Assembly (NCBI RefSeq): GCF_002964665.1
Contig: NZ_PQBZ01000034.1
Location: 1,472,962-1,536,961 of the forward strand
Reading direction: 5' to 3'
DNA length: 64,000 nt
Origin: Pseudoalteromonas sp. T1lg23B
GTDB taxonomy: Bacteria; Pseudomonadota; Gammaproteobacteria; Enterobacterales; Alteromonadaceae
Positions within the stretch are counted from its first letter, which is position 1, and every line of letters begins with the position of its first letter. The notes under the pieces were generated by a model. The model made no database searches. It saw only the letters and a program-made list of their open reading frames with translations, and was not told the origin of the DNA. Shown here piece by piece: positions 29,263 to 38,560 of the stretch. The position numbers and the translations under genes are program-made.

Positions 29263-30084
29263 TTAGATCATGGCACTGGTTTGCGACTCATTCTTCGGGT
29301 CGTCACTATCTTCTAAGAAGTTTTGATTCATACTCTCTGCTGGGCAAGGACTACAAGGCTTACCAACCACTTTAGCAGGTACGCCAACCACAGTTGTGTG
29401 GGGCGCTACTGGGCTTAGCACCACGGAACCTGCGCCAATGCGCGCACCTTCACCGACTTCAATATTCCCTAATACTTTTGCACCAGCGCCAATTAGTACA
29501 CCAGCTCTGATCTTAGGATGTCGATCCCCTTGTTCATTACCCGTACCACCAAGCGTCACTGATTGTAATATCGAGACATTATCTTCAATCAGTGCAGTCT
29601 CTCCAATTACGATACCGGTTGCGTGGTCAAACATGATGCCGTGACCCACTTTACACGCGGGGTGAATGTCCACACCAAATACTTCAGACGTGCGGCTTTG
29701 GATAAATCGTGCTAGTTCTTTGCGGTTTTGTCGCCATAAACAATGCGCCAATCTATGTGCTTGAATGGCGTGAAAGCCTTTTAGGTTTAACATCACCGTA
29801 AGATAACTGTCCGCGGCTGGGTCACGGTCTTTAACCGCTTTAATGTCATAGGCAACATGAGTAAGCATATTGTCACAATCAACAAAGGCTTGATCGAATA
29901 ACTCACGAATTGTAAATGCTGATACCACCGCATCGGCCAATTTATTAGCCACGATAAAACTTAGGGCAGCGCCCAAACATTCATGATTCAAAATACTTGA
30001 ATATACATGACTGGCTAGCAATGGCTCGTGGCTAACAAGCTCTTTTGCTTCGGCGCGAAGTTGTTGCCATATTTCATGACGCAT
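29263..30084 (-). CDS. cysE: Serine O-acetyltransferase
   Basis: The 273-residue enzyme acetylates serine in the first step of cysteine synthesis. An N-terminal helical domain (about 1-135) is followed by the left-handed beta-helix of hexapeptide repeats (DIHPACKVGHGIMFDHATG, then VSILQSVTLGGTGN). The C-terminal tail ends in isoleucine, the residue that docks into CysK to form cysteine synthase. I chose ATG 30084, preceded by AAAGG, over a TTG six codons upstream. A perfect palindrome lies 45 bases ahead of the gene. Confidence 0.95.
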   Translation of the reverse strand: MRHEIWQQLRAEAKELVSHEPLLASHVYSSILNHECLGAALSFIVANKLADAVVSAFTIRELFDQAFVDCDNMLTHVAYDIKAVKDRDPAADSYLTVMLNLKGFHAIQAHRLAHCLWRQNRKELARFIQSRTSEVFGVDIHPACKVGHGIMFDHATGIVIGETALIEDNVSILQSVTLGGTGNEQGDRHPKIRAGVLIGAGAKVLGNIEVGEGARIGAGSVVLSPVAPHTTVVGVPAKVVGKPCSPCPAESMNQNFLEDSDDPKNESQTSAMI

Positions 30085-30128
30085 AGCGATACCTTTATTC
30101 AATTTAACACCAGAGATTCTAACGACAA

Positions 30129-30144
30129 AACACCTAGAGGTGTT
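30129..30144. promoter_or_regulatory. Perfect palindrome upstream of cysE
   Basis: AACACCT (30129-30135) and AGGTGTT (30138-30144) are perfect inverted arms with an AG spacer. On the minus strand a promoter-like TTGCGT, 17 bases, TATAAC lies upstream, placing the palindrome downstream of the start site, where a repressor or a leader hairpin would act. I cannot match it to a named operator. Confidence 0.45.
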
Positions 30145-30227
30145 ACCGTAATAAAAAACTATATAGTAATTAGTTATAACAAAGTGCTATTTGCCACGCA
30201 ACGTACGCTTATGACAGCTTGACAATT

Positions 30228-30258
30228 AAAAAAGCCGCACATAATGTGCGGCTTTTAT
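30228..30258 (-). terminator. Rho-independent terminator after the M16 peptidase
   Basis: AAAAGCCGCACA (30230-30241) pairs perfectly with TGTGCGGCTTTT (30245-30256) with a 3-base loop and flanking A and T runs. Confidence 0.85.
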
Positions 30259-30278
30259 TAATCAATCAAAGGTTTTGC

Positions 30279-33146
30279 TTATTCGAACACAGAGCTAACT
30301 TCAAGTACTTCAATATTCTGCTTAGGAATATCTAACTTGTATGATGCTATGTGCTTGTCTTCTTGTAACAATTGATCTGGCTTTTCAGAATTGTAGCTCA
30401 ACGGCGAAGGTGTTTCTTGTGCTAAGCGCTGTGCCATGTCTTTACCATCTCCCGTTACGAATACGTATTGAATATGTTCCGTTTGCAAGTTTTCTCGGAT
30501 CACACGGTTCACATCTTCAACACTCAAGCTTGCCAATTGCTTGCGTACATAATCAACAAACCCTTCAATATTATAAAATTGACTGTCCATCGCGTAACCA
30601 AGTTGACGGTCCTGACTTGAAACCAGTTGGGCCACATAGTTGGTGAGGAAGTTTCGAGTTGCAACAAAGTCTGCTTCGTTCATCCCTTCCTTAATGAGTT
30701 TATCTAGCTCGAATAAGGCCACTCGAGTTGCAAAATGCGCGTCATTGTTCGAGCGTAATGGACGTAACCAAACCTGAAATATTTGCTCAGAACGGCCCAA
30801 GTTTGCATCAGGTACAGTTTGGAACATACCACGCGGGAAATACTCAATGTAGGCGTAATCGCCATAGTTCATGCCGCGCGTTTCTCTAATTCGCTGATAT
30901 AGGAAGCTGTTTGAGTTTCTATGCTCTCCAAAATAAGAGCGAACTAACCAAAGTGCAGTCCAGTCTTTATGACTGCGAATGGTATCAATTGGAAAACCAA
31001 ACGATACTGCGGTTGATTTAGCACTTTTCTCAACAATGGTGGCATGACGCCCTTGCAAAGCAGGCGCATCAGGAATGTCTAAACGTGTCTCATCGCCTTT
31101 CGGTAACTTAGCCAAGTCCGCAAATAACTTCGCTTTAATATCCTCTGGCATATCACCTGTGATACCAACATTCAGTTTAGCCTGAGTTAACTGCTGATTA
31201 TAAAAGGCTTTGACGTCTTCTAATGTTAAGGCTTCGAGATCAGACAAGTCACCGAAGTTATAACTTTCATAAGGGTGTCCTTGATATAATTTGTGATAAA
31301 GCACTTCTTTGCCTAGTTCTTCGTCATTTGACGATTTCAAACCCGCCTTGATGTTATCCAGTATCTCTTTTTTCAAACGACTGAAGTCATCGGCTCTAAA
31401 CCCTGGATTAAGCAACTGCTCACTGACCAAGCTATACCATTGTTCAATATTATCTTTATGAACGCGACCACGTAATGACAGCATTTCTTTATCAATTTGA
31501 TAGTTGAAAGAACCAGCAATTGGATACATTGCCTTTTGGATTTCTTTATATGCTTTATTTTGTGAGCCGCCATTGGCAATCATAGCCGCAGTCATTGCCG
31601 CCAGTCCTTTCTTCCCTTGAGGATCTGCTGCCGCCCCTGTGTAGAAGAGTAAATTAACATCAACAAGTGGTGAGCTATTACTTTTATCTACCACATTAAA
31701 ATGACGTGTGACGGGTTGATTTGCTTGCTCAACAAGTGCTTGAAGTGACACCTCACTATCAAACCCGTCAATTGAGTCAAGGGCAGACATAGTCACAGTT
31801 GTGCGGTTAGAGTCCACAAAATATTTGTTGGCTATCGCTTTGATATCCTCAGCGGTGATGGCATCTGCTGTCGCATAAAGCTGATTAATCACTTCAGGGT
31901 CGCGTTCAAAGTGCATATATTCGGCTAACCTTGAAGCGATGGCTCCAGATGAGTCCAATCCATTAATAAAACTGTATTTTCTGTTCGATTTGAGGGCATT
32001 TAGCTTGTCTTCATTAACAAGCTCTGTGCGCGCCTTGGCATAAGTTTGGTTAATGGCGTCACGCACTGTGACTAAATCCTCAGCATTTTCGACTTTAACA
32101 AACACATGTCGCAAACCAGGGTCTTTCGTCTCTGGGTTATAAGTGAGCATTTGACTAGCAATTTGCTTCTCTACCACTAGTTGTTGATATAGCTCAGAAG
32201 TTTCTGAGAAATAAAGATCGGAGATGAGATCAAGAGCCGCTCTGTCTTTCGTTTCACTTTGCCATGCAGAGCCTTTGTAAGATACAAGTAGCCAATGACC
32301 TGGCAGGCCTTCACTTTGTTTATGTACATATTTAGGTGCATTCTGCTTTGGCTCCTGTGGCACCTTTGAAACATAGTCTCCACGCTCCCAACCACCCCAG
32401 TGCTTCTTCACCATAGCAATGGTCTCTTGAGGGTCAACATCGCCGACAATCACTAAGGAAACGTACTCTGGGTTATAAAAACGCTCAAAGAAAGTTTGAC
32501 CATAGGCCATTTGATCTGGCATGGCTTCGATGTCTTCAAAAAAGCCCATTGTGGTGTGCTTGTATGTATGCTTATCAAAAGCTTCTTTACGCACCGCTGA
32601 CAACAACTGACGCAGTGGGTTGGCATTGTTCTTTAAATACTCCCCTTTTACGGTCAACGCCTCGGTGCGAAATTGCGCTTCGGTGTAAGTCAGATTTTGA
32701 AAAATGTCGGCTTCTATCTCTAGTACTTTATCTAAATGTTGTTTAGAAAAGCTCAGGTAATAATTGGTGTAGTCGTTGGTGGTATAAGCACGGTTGTCCA
32801 CCCCTGAGTTTTTCAAAATATCGGCATAAACATCTTTAGGATATTTCTTTGAACCTTTAAACATCATGTGCTCAAAGAAGTGCGCAAAGCCCGTGCGCCC
32901 CTGTTCAACTTCATCTCGTGAACCAACCGATACAGGAATATGTACTGAAACAACGTCCGGATAGTCTGTTTTAACCACCATCACGCGCAAACCATTTTCT
33001 AATTCTTCTAATACGTAGTCTTGAGAGAATACTTTGTTATTTGCTTGTGCTTGTACGGTATTTGCCGCCTGGTTACCAGCATTGCTAACGCAGCCTGCCA
33101 AGGCCAGTGTTACGGCAAGACTTGTTGCCAAAAGTTTAAATTTCAT
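30279..33146 (-). CDS. M16-family zinc metallopeptidase, lipoprotein
   Basis: The 955-residue protein has a lipoprotein signal with the lipobox LALAGC (C19), so it is anchored to a membrane facing the periplasm. The inverted zinc motif HFFEH (H89, E92, H93) and a downstream glutamate in LTVKGEYL make the N-terminal half catalytic. The C-terminal half repeats the M16 fold without the motif, as in pitrilysin and insulinase relatives made as a single chain. It probably degrades peptides in the periplasm. It is a single gene with its own terminator; the exact substrate is not visible. Confidence 0.92.
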   Translation of the reverse strand: MKFKLLATSLAVTLALAGCVSNAGNQAANTVQAQANNKVFSQDYVLEELENGLRVMVVKTDYPDVVSVHIPVSVGSRDEVEQGRTGFAHFFEHMMFKGSKKYPKDVYADILKNSGVDNRAYTTNDYTNYYLSFSKQHLDKVLEIEADIFQNLTYTEAQFRTEALTVKGEYLKNNANPLRQLLSAVRKEAFDKHTYKHTTMGFFEDIEAMPDQMAYGQTFFERFYNPEYVSLVIVGDVDPQETIAMVKKHWGGWERGDYVSKVPQEPKQNAPKYVHKQSEGLPGHWLLVSYKGSAWQSETKDRAALDLISDLYFSETSELYQQLVVEKQIASQMLTYNPETKDPGLRHVFVKVENAEDLVTVRDAINQTYAKARTELVNEDKLNALKSNRKYSFINGLDSSGAIASRLAEYMHFERDPEVINQLYATADAITAEDIKAIANKYFVDSNRTTVTMSALDSIDGFDSEVSLQALVEQANQPVTRHFNVVDKSNSSPLVDVNLLFYTGAAADPQGKKGLAAMTAAMIANGGSQNKAYKEIQKAMYPIAGSFNYQIDKEMLSLRGRVHKDNIEQWYSLVSEQLLNPGFRADDFSRLKKEILDNIKAGLKSSNDEELGKEVLYHKLYQGHPYESYNFGDLSDLEALTLEDVKAFYNQQLTQAKLNVGITGDMPEDIKAKLFADLAKLPKGDETRLDIPDAPALQGRHATIVEKSAKSTAVSFGFPIDTIRSHKDWTALWLVRSYFGEHRNSNSFLYQRIRETRGMNYGDYAYIEYFPRGMFQTVPDANLGRSEQIFQVWLRPLRSNNDAHFATRVALFELDKLIKEGMNEADFVATRNFLTNYVAQLVSSQDRQLGYAMDSQFYNIEGFVDYVRKQLASLSVEDVNRVIRENLQTEHIQYVFVTGDGKDMAQRLAQETPSPLSYNSEKPDQLLQEDKHIASYKLDIPKQNIEVLEVSSVFE

Positions 33147-33353
33147 AGTGTTCCCTGAATTTGTTATCTATTGTCTGCACTGTCACGGTTGTTAAGTGCT
33201 TATTTCAAAGACCATTATGCAATAATTTTTTATTTCGTTGCCATTTATGAGCAAAAATTCTGTAAACAAATATGTTAACAGACCAATAAAGGCGCATTCG
33301 AACTTGAATTAAATTCATATTCATTGAATAACTTTCAATAAAAAAATCTATCT

Positions 33354-33361
33354 AGACGTCT
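33354..33361. promoter_or_regulatory. MetJ box upstream of the metF-like gene
   Basis: AGACGTCT is the exact MetJ half-operator, and it sits within the longer palindrome TAGACGTCTA. The next 8 bases (AAATGGCT) match the box at five positions, so a tandem pair is possible. It lies 12 bases ahead of a TATATT/TATTAT -10 region, where bound MetJ would cover the -35. Confidence 0.6.
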
Positions 33362-33405
33362 AAATGGCTGCTATATTATCCTCTATCGACACACATTGAG
33401 CTGGG

Positions 33406-34370
33406 ATGAGGATCATGGCGTTATCACTGCAAGAGAAAATATTAGACCCAAACCAAGGGGTATACTTGATCGGAACTACTCCACCAAAAGTAGATACCGA
33501 TAGCACGAAACTAAAAAGCATCGCCAAAAAACTGCTCGGTCGCCTACACGAAATTGAATATGACGGAGTGGTGGTTTATGACATCCAAGATGAAAGCAGC
33601 CGCACGCAAGTACCGCGCCCTTTTCCGTTTAAGCACACCGTCGATCCTTGTGAGTATTCTCAGTTGATCAGTGAACTGTCGCAATTGGACGTCATCACTT
33701 ATAAAAGTGTGGCACAGCGTGAAGCCAGTGAATTTAGCGACTGGCTAGATGACACCAAAAAGCAATATGGTCTGAAAAATTTGGTCTTGGTTGGCAGTCC
33801 ATCATCTACAGGTGATATCAAACTTAGTTTATCTGAAGCCTATGCAACACTCGCGGCGCACCAAGAAAAGTTTTTCTTAGGGGGGGTGACCATTGCTGAG
33901 CGTCACGCAAGCAAACGAAACGAGCATGAAAGGTTGCTGGAGAAAGTCACCCAGGATGTGAGTTTTTCATTTCTCAGGCAGTTTATAATGCACAGGCCAC
34001 CATAGACTTGATCACCAGCTATGCACGCTCATGCAAACAACAGGGGCTTACGCCTAAACGTATCATTTTGACGTTTACGCCGTGTGGCGGAGAGAAGACA
34101 CTCGACTTTATGCAGTGGTTGGGGATCTCTGTACCGGAAGCGACCAAGTGGCGCATATTAGATGCCGATAATTCTTTAAGCGAATCTATTCGTATTTGCC
34201 GTGAAAACCTAGATCAAATCTTAAGAAGCTGTGCTCATTTAGATGTGCCGTTGGGTTTAAATATTGAGAGCTTAACAAACCGCAAAGAGGAAATTGACGC
34301 ATCTATTAACTTGTATCGCCTACTCAAAGCGACGATGGAACTAACGCTTGCTGAAAAGCAAATAGCATAA
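33406..34370 (+). pseudogene. Methylenetetrahydrofolate reductase-like protein, interrupted by a frameshift
   Basis: Two adjacent frames together encode one MetF-family TIM barrel. The first frame has YLIGTTPPKV, DIQDESSRTQ and GGVTIAERH before stopping at 34005. The second carries on with FFISQAVYNAQATIDLI to the stop at 34370. Adding one T to the run of five T at 33963-33967 joins them cleanly (QDVSFFISQAVYN) into 321 residues. The upstream MetJ box supports a role in the methionine/folate branch, though this is not canonical metF and its reaction is unproven. ATG 33415 is a possible alternative start. As written the gene would make a truncated product; the break is either a real mutation at a slippery run or a base-calling error. 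Confidence 0.75.
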
Positions 34371-34372
34371 AC

Positions 34373-34400
34373 AAAAAAAGCACAACACAGTGCTCTTTTT
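34373..34400 (+). terminator. Bidirectional terminator
   Basis: AGCAC (34379-34383) and GTGCT (34390-34394) with a run of seven A before and five T after form a short hairpin between the convergent metF-like and rhlE genes. Confidence 0.6.
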
Positions 34401-34423
34401 GTTTATGGCTGTTAGTTAATAAA

Positions 34424-35653
34424 TTAACGACGCCGCGTTGAACGTTTGTTTAATATGCGTTTTTTATCTCTTTGCTTACGAGACTTTGTCGAATTTTTGC
34501 GGTTATCTTTGGGCTCTTTGGTTAAATCTGGCTCATAACCTGGTAACCATTGTGGCGTTAGTCGCTCATCCAGCAACACCTCAATCTCCTCGAGCAGCCA
34601 TTGCTCATCAATGCTAACCAAAGAGATAGCATGCCCAGCATTACCGGCTCGCCCTGTACGACCAATGCGGTGAACATAATCCTCTGCAACATAAGGAAGC
34701 TCGGCATTGATCACATAATCCAAGTCAACTATATCCAAGCCTCTAGCAGCAACATCCGTCGCTACCAGCACTCGCGTTTTACCACTTTTAAACTGCTCAA
34801 GCGCTTTGTCTCTGGCTCCTTGAGACTTATCGCCATGAATAGCAAGCGTTGCTAAGCCATCTTTATTCAACTCTTTGGCTAAACTATCCGCCATATTTTT
34901 AGTGCGAGTAAATACCAACACCTGCTGCCAGTTATTTTTACCTATCAAATGAGACATCAGCTCCCGCTTTCTGTCTTCATCCACCGCATAAAATACTTGT
35001 TCTACCTTTTGTGCAGCACTGTTTTCTTTATCTATGCTGATCCGTTTAGGATTTTGTAACCATTGTTTTACTAGGCTTTGCACCTGTTCATCAATGGTGG
35101 CAGAAAATAATAACGTTTGTCGCTGTGGCGGTAAATGACGCATGACACGTTTTATTTCACCAATAAACCCCATATCCAAAATTCTATCGGCTTCATCAAA
35201 CACCAGATACTCAACCTGCGCCAGTGATAAAGTCCCTTTGATCAAATGATCGAGTAATCGACCAGGTGTAGCCACAACCACATCCGCACCTGCCCTTAGC
35301 GCTTTTTCCTGAGGACCAATATTCGCCCCACCATATAGGCACACTGTTTTGAGCGTCGTACATTGAGCATAACTTTGCGCGCTTTGGGCAACTTGCTGTG
35401 CAAGCTCTCTGGTCGGTGTCACGACCAGTGCTCTGACACTCCCCTGCTGTTCGGCGCTCGCCAACAACCGATGTAAAATTGGCAGCATAAAAGCCGCTGT
35501 TTTACCCGTTCCAGTTTGTGCCGTTGCAACTAAATCATGCCCAGCTAAGAGCACCGGAATACACTGTGTTTGTACCGGTGTAGGTGTGGTGAAATTAAGT
35601 TTATTAAGGGCTTGAACGAGTTCATCAGAAAGAGATAACGCTTGGAATGACAT
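34424..35653 (-). CDS. rhlE: DEAD-box ATP-dependent RNA helicase, RhlE type
   Basis: The 409-residue protein has all the DEAD-box motifs: Q motif (TPVQTQCIP), Walker A AQTGTGKTAA, PTRELA, TPGRL, DEAD in VFDEADRIL, SAT in LFSATI, ATDVAARGLD and HRIGRTGRAG. The linker KRELMSHLIGKNNWQQVLVFTRT is characteristic of RhlE. The tail is short and basic (about 375-409) and would bind RNA. I chose ATG 35653 (MSFQALSLSD), because the 51 bases upstream in frame contain a TATACT-like -10. Confidence 0.92.
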   Translation of the reverse strand: MSFQALSLSDELVQALNKLNFTTPTPVQTQCIPVLLAGHDLVATAQTGTGKTAAFMLPILHRLLASAEQQGSVRALVVTPTRELAQQVAQSAQSYAQCTTLKTVCLYGGANIGPQEKALRAGADVVVATPGRLLDHLIKGTLSLAQVEYLVFDEADRILDMGFIGEIKRVMRHLPPQRQTLLFSATIDEQVQSLVKQWLQNPKRISIDKENSAAQKVEQVFYAVDEDRKRELMSHLIGKNNWQQVLVFTRTKNMADSLAKELNKDGLATLAIHGDKSQGARDKALEQFKSGKTRVLVATDVAARGLDIVDLDYVINAELPYVAEDYVHRIGRTGRAGNAGHAISLVSIDEQWLLEEIEVLLDERLTPQWLPGYEPDLTKEPKDNRKNSTKSRKQRDKKRILNKRSTRRR

Positions 35654-35730
35654 GGATAAACCAGATATAAACGAAGTTGGTGGCAGTATAGCAAAAGCGC
35701 GCATAGGATGCGCGCTTTAGATATTGACGA

Positions 35731-36423
35731 TTAAAGTGTGGCTTTTCTATCGTTATAGTACTCTATCAAGTCATCAACCATCTCTTGGCAATAGTCTCGA
35801 ATGCCCGAAACCAACATGTGCTTTTCGCCATAGCCGACCTTCAGCCCTTCGCTGAGTAAATTAAAGCGCAAGATGATTTTGCCGCGTTTGCCTTCGTAGT
35901 TAAACTCGGGTGTCGACGCTTCGAGCTCTAAGGTGGTTACATCCAATTTATCCAAATGGATAGCCATCGATTCATAAATAACCATAGGGCGCGCAGGGTT
36001 AATCATAACCTGCTTTTGTGCCATCAGTGGAATAATGACGTGCGGGAAGGTAGTACCTGAGAATTCAACATAATTCTTCGTCAAACTATCAATCAACGTT
36101 TGGCACTGATTATTAGCCCCATCTCTTTTTACTGAGAGCATCACTTTGTCATTAGAAGTGATATCAAATGCCTCACTTCCCGCAGGGAAATCTAACTTGG
36201 ATGTTTCATCAACCATTCCTGCAAACGTAAAATGCATGTTCTCACTGACACCATATTTTGCTAACACCAGTGCAAATAATAAGTCTCCAGGCACACAGAA
36301 TTTTTTCGCATCCACATCATGCAAAGGGTTAAAATCATCAGCTACACGTTTGGCAAACTCACTACCTTGCTCACGGCTGATCACAACTTGCTCACCATCT
36401 TGCTGGAAAAATTGACTTAACAT
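35731..36423 (-). CDS. DUF3581 family protein
   Basis: This 230-residue cytoplasmic protein is what I recognise as the DUF3581 family of marine gammaproteobacteria. It begins with a segment resembling the hot-dog fold of MaoC-type dehydratases (FNPLHDVDAKKFCVPGDLLF), and a second hot-dog-like half follows. The FNPLHxD motif suggests a thioester or acyl ligand, but no activity is established. It stands alone between gltX and rhlE. Confidence 0.8.
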   Translation of the reverse strand: MLSQFFQQDGEQVVISREQGSEFAKRVADDFNPLHDVDAKKFCVPGDLLFALVLAKYGVSENMHFTFAGMVDETSKLDFPAGSEAFDITSNDKVMLSVKRDGANNQCQTLIDSLTKNYVEFSGTTFPHVIIPLMAQKQVMINPARPMVIYESMAIHLDKLDVTTLELEASTPEFNYEGKRGKIILRFNLLSEGLKVGYGEKHMLVSGIRDYCQEMVDDLIEYYNDRKATL

Positions 36424-36511
36424 AGACCTTTTCTTTCACGACTAAAAACCGCGCTATGTTAACAGAATATGGCTTGCTAGAGGTCATATCTGTTTAATTT
36501 TCTGCATAATA

Positions 36512-36545
36512 AAAAAAGCCACAATAATAGTATTGTGGCTTTTTT
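36512..36545 (-). terminator. Rho-independent terminator after gltX
   Basis: AAAAAGCCACAATA (36513-36526) pairs perfectly with TATTGTGGCTTTTT (36531-36544) across a 4-base loop, with A and T runs on both sides. Confidence 0.88.
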
Positions 36546-36566
36546 AAATAATATCAGAACGTTATA

Positions 36567-38051
36567 TTAGTCTTGTGGGAAATCTCGATAAGCTTTCTCA
36601 AGCTTCTTCGCTTGCTTTTTAGAGACCCCAATGTGTGCCAATGCAACTCGCAAGCGAGCACGAGACAGATCTGAGCCCAAAATCTCCATCGCATCAATCA
36701 CCGATGTTGATGACTGCTTACCAGTAATAGCAACAAAGATTGGTTCCAAGAAATCTTTAATCTTCAACTCGTGGAAGTTAGCAACAGCTTTAGCCGTAGC
36801 GAAAATTTCTGATTTATTCCAGCTACGTAATCCTTCTAACTGCCAAATGAAGAATTGTAATGCTTGGCGAACTGTCTCTTCGTCCGTTTTACCCGCGGTG
36901 AGAAGCGCAGCATCATACTCTGGTTGCCCAGAAACGAAGTGCCCAGCCAAGTCGACTAAATCAGACAGAGTATTAATACGTGCTTTCGCTTCTGGCAGAA
37001 TGCGCGCCAAGGTCTGAGCGTTAAACTTCCAATCAACAAAACGTTGGATCAGCTCTTCATCGGAAAGGTTTTCGCGGATCCATAATCCATTTAGCCAACT
37101 GAGCTTATCAACATCAAATACCGGACCACCAAGAGAGACTCGTTTCATATCAAAGTGTTCGATCATCTCAGCAAGTGTGAATTTTTCACGCTCATCGGGC
37201 ATAGACCAACCCATACGACCAAGATAATTTAATACCGCCTCAGGTAAGAAACCCATCTCTTTGTAATAGTTGATCGACGTAGGGTTTTTACGCTTAGATA
37301 ACTTTGACTTATCAGGGTTACGTAATAGCGGCAAATGACCCAGTACAGGTGGTGTCCAGCCAAAATCTTCGTATAGCTTTAATAGCTTAGGCGCTGAGTT
37401 GATCCACTCTTCACCACGGAAAATATGGCTGATCTGCATGTGGTGATCATCCACTACGTTGGCTAAGAAATAGGTCGGGAAACCGTCCGCTTTTAGCAAT
37501 ACCTGCATATCAACGTTTTCCCATGGGATTTCAATCTCGCCACGTAGATAATCATTGAACTTGAACGTGCCCTCACTGGGGATCTTCATACGAATAACAT
37601 ACGGCTTGCCAGCCGCTAGATTTTCTTTCACTTGCTCTTCGCTCAGCAATAAGCCTCGACCGTCATATTTAGGACGTAAGCCTTCAGCCATTTGCTGCTC
37701 GCGCATCTCATCAAGTTCTTCAGCGGTGGCAAAACAATAGAATGCTTTGCCTTGTTCAACCAATTGATGCGCATATTTCTTGTAAAGTTCGCTACGCTCT
37801 GATTGACGATAAGGGCCAAACTCTCCGCCCACATCTGGACCATGATCCCAATTCAACCCTAACCAACGTAGGCTATCCATTATCGCCTGCTCAGACTCTT
37901 TCGTACTGCGTACCTGATCAGTATCTTCGATACGTAAAACAAACTCGCCGCCTTGCTGCTTAGCAAAACAGTAGTTAAAAAGGGCAATATAAGCGGTACC
38001 TAAATGCGGATCACCTGTCGGTGACGGGGCAACACGAGTACGGATAGTCAT
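36567..38051 (-). CDS. gltX: Glutamate--tRNA ligase
   Basis: This 494-residue class I synthetase charges tRNA-Glu. The HIGH-type motif is [18 protein letters not shown] and the KMSKS-type motif is KLSKRKNP, both in the Rossmann catalytic domain; an anticodon-binding helical domain makes up the last third. The length fits the discriminating bacterial enzyme. It is a single gene with its own terminator. Confidence 0.97.
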   Translation of the reverse strand: MTIRTRVAPSPTGDPHLGTAYIALFNYCFAKQQGGEFVLRIEDTDQVRSTKESEQAIMDSLRWLGLNWDHGPDVGGEFGPYRQSERSELYKKYAHQLVEQGKAFYCFATAEELDEMREQQMAEGLRPKYDGRGLLLSEEQVKENLAAGKPYVIRMKIPSEGTFKFNDYLRGEIEIPWENVDMQVLLKADGFPTYFLANVVDDHHMQISHIFRGEEWINSAPKLLKLYEDFGWTPPVLGHLPLLRNPDKSKLSKRKNPTSINYYKEMGFLPEAVLNYLGRMGWSMPDEREKFTLAEMIEHFDMKRVSLGGPVFDVDKLSWLNGLWIRENLSDEELIQRFVDWKFNAQTLARILPEAKARINTLSDLVDLAGHFVSGQPEYDAALLTAGKTDEETVRQALQFFIWQLEGLRSWNKSEIFATAKAVANFHELKIKDFLEPIFVAITGKQSSTSVIDAMEILGSDLSRARLRVALAHIGVSKKQAKKLEKAYRDFPQD

Positions 38052-38148
38052 GGTGTTTCTCTTTAAATGTCAGACAATAGATTATGGGCGGCTATGCTAG
38101 CATAACCGCGGGGTATCTCAAACGCCCTACGACGTTTACAACTGTAAA

Positions 38149-38514
38149 TTATGCGGCTTTTTCAAGCTTTTCTAAGTAGCTAACAATGTCGCTTGATTCA
38201 TACAACCACTGTACATTGTTGTCTTGCTCGATGCGTAGACAAGGTACTTTGATTTTGCCCCCTTGTTCCGCCAGTTCTTGGCGAAATTGGGCATTGTTCT
38301 TCGCGTCACGCGTCTCTATTTTCAATCCCTCACGCTTAATCGCACGACGTACTTTGACGCAAAATGGACAGGCTTTAAACTGATATAGCTTTAACTGTGC
38401 TGTTTGTGCATCCAGCTTTTGTTGCTCATCCGCAGGACGCTTTTTACTGCGTGGTGTAAAAATAAAATCCAAAAGCAAAATAACTCGACCCAAAAACCAA
38501 CGTACAAATTTCAT
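38149..38514 (-). CDS. Membrane-anchored glutaredoxin-like protein
   Basis: The 121-residue protein has an N-terminal hydrophobic segment (about 3-18), a basic stretch and a thioredoxin fold with the redox motif KACPFCVKVRRAI. VPCLRIE supplies the cis-proline region and the C-terminus resembles a GST N-terminal domain (YESSDIVSYLE). I chose ATG 38514 because GGGAG lies five bases ahead. It probably reduces disulfides or mixed glutathione disulfides near the membrane. Confidence 0.88.
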   Translation of the reverse strand: MKFVRWFLGRVILLLDFIFTPRSKKRPADEQQKLDAQTAQLKLYQFKACPFCVKVRRAIKREGLKIETRDAKNNAQFRQELAEQGGKIKVPCLRIEQDNNVQWLYESSDIVSYLEKLEKAA

Positions 38515-38560
38515 GCTCGCTCCCATTCAACGATATTAATGGGCACTATATTATCACAGG

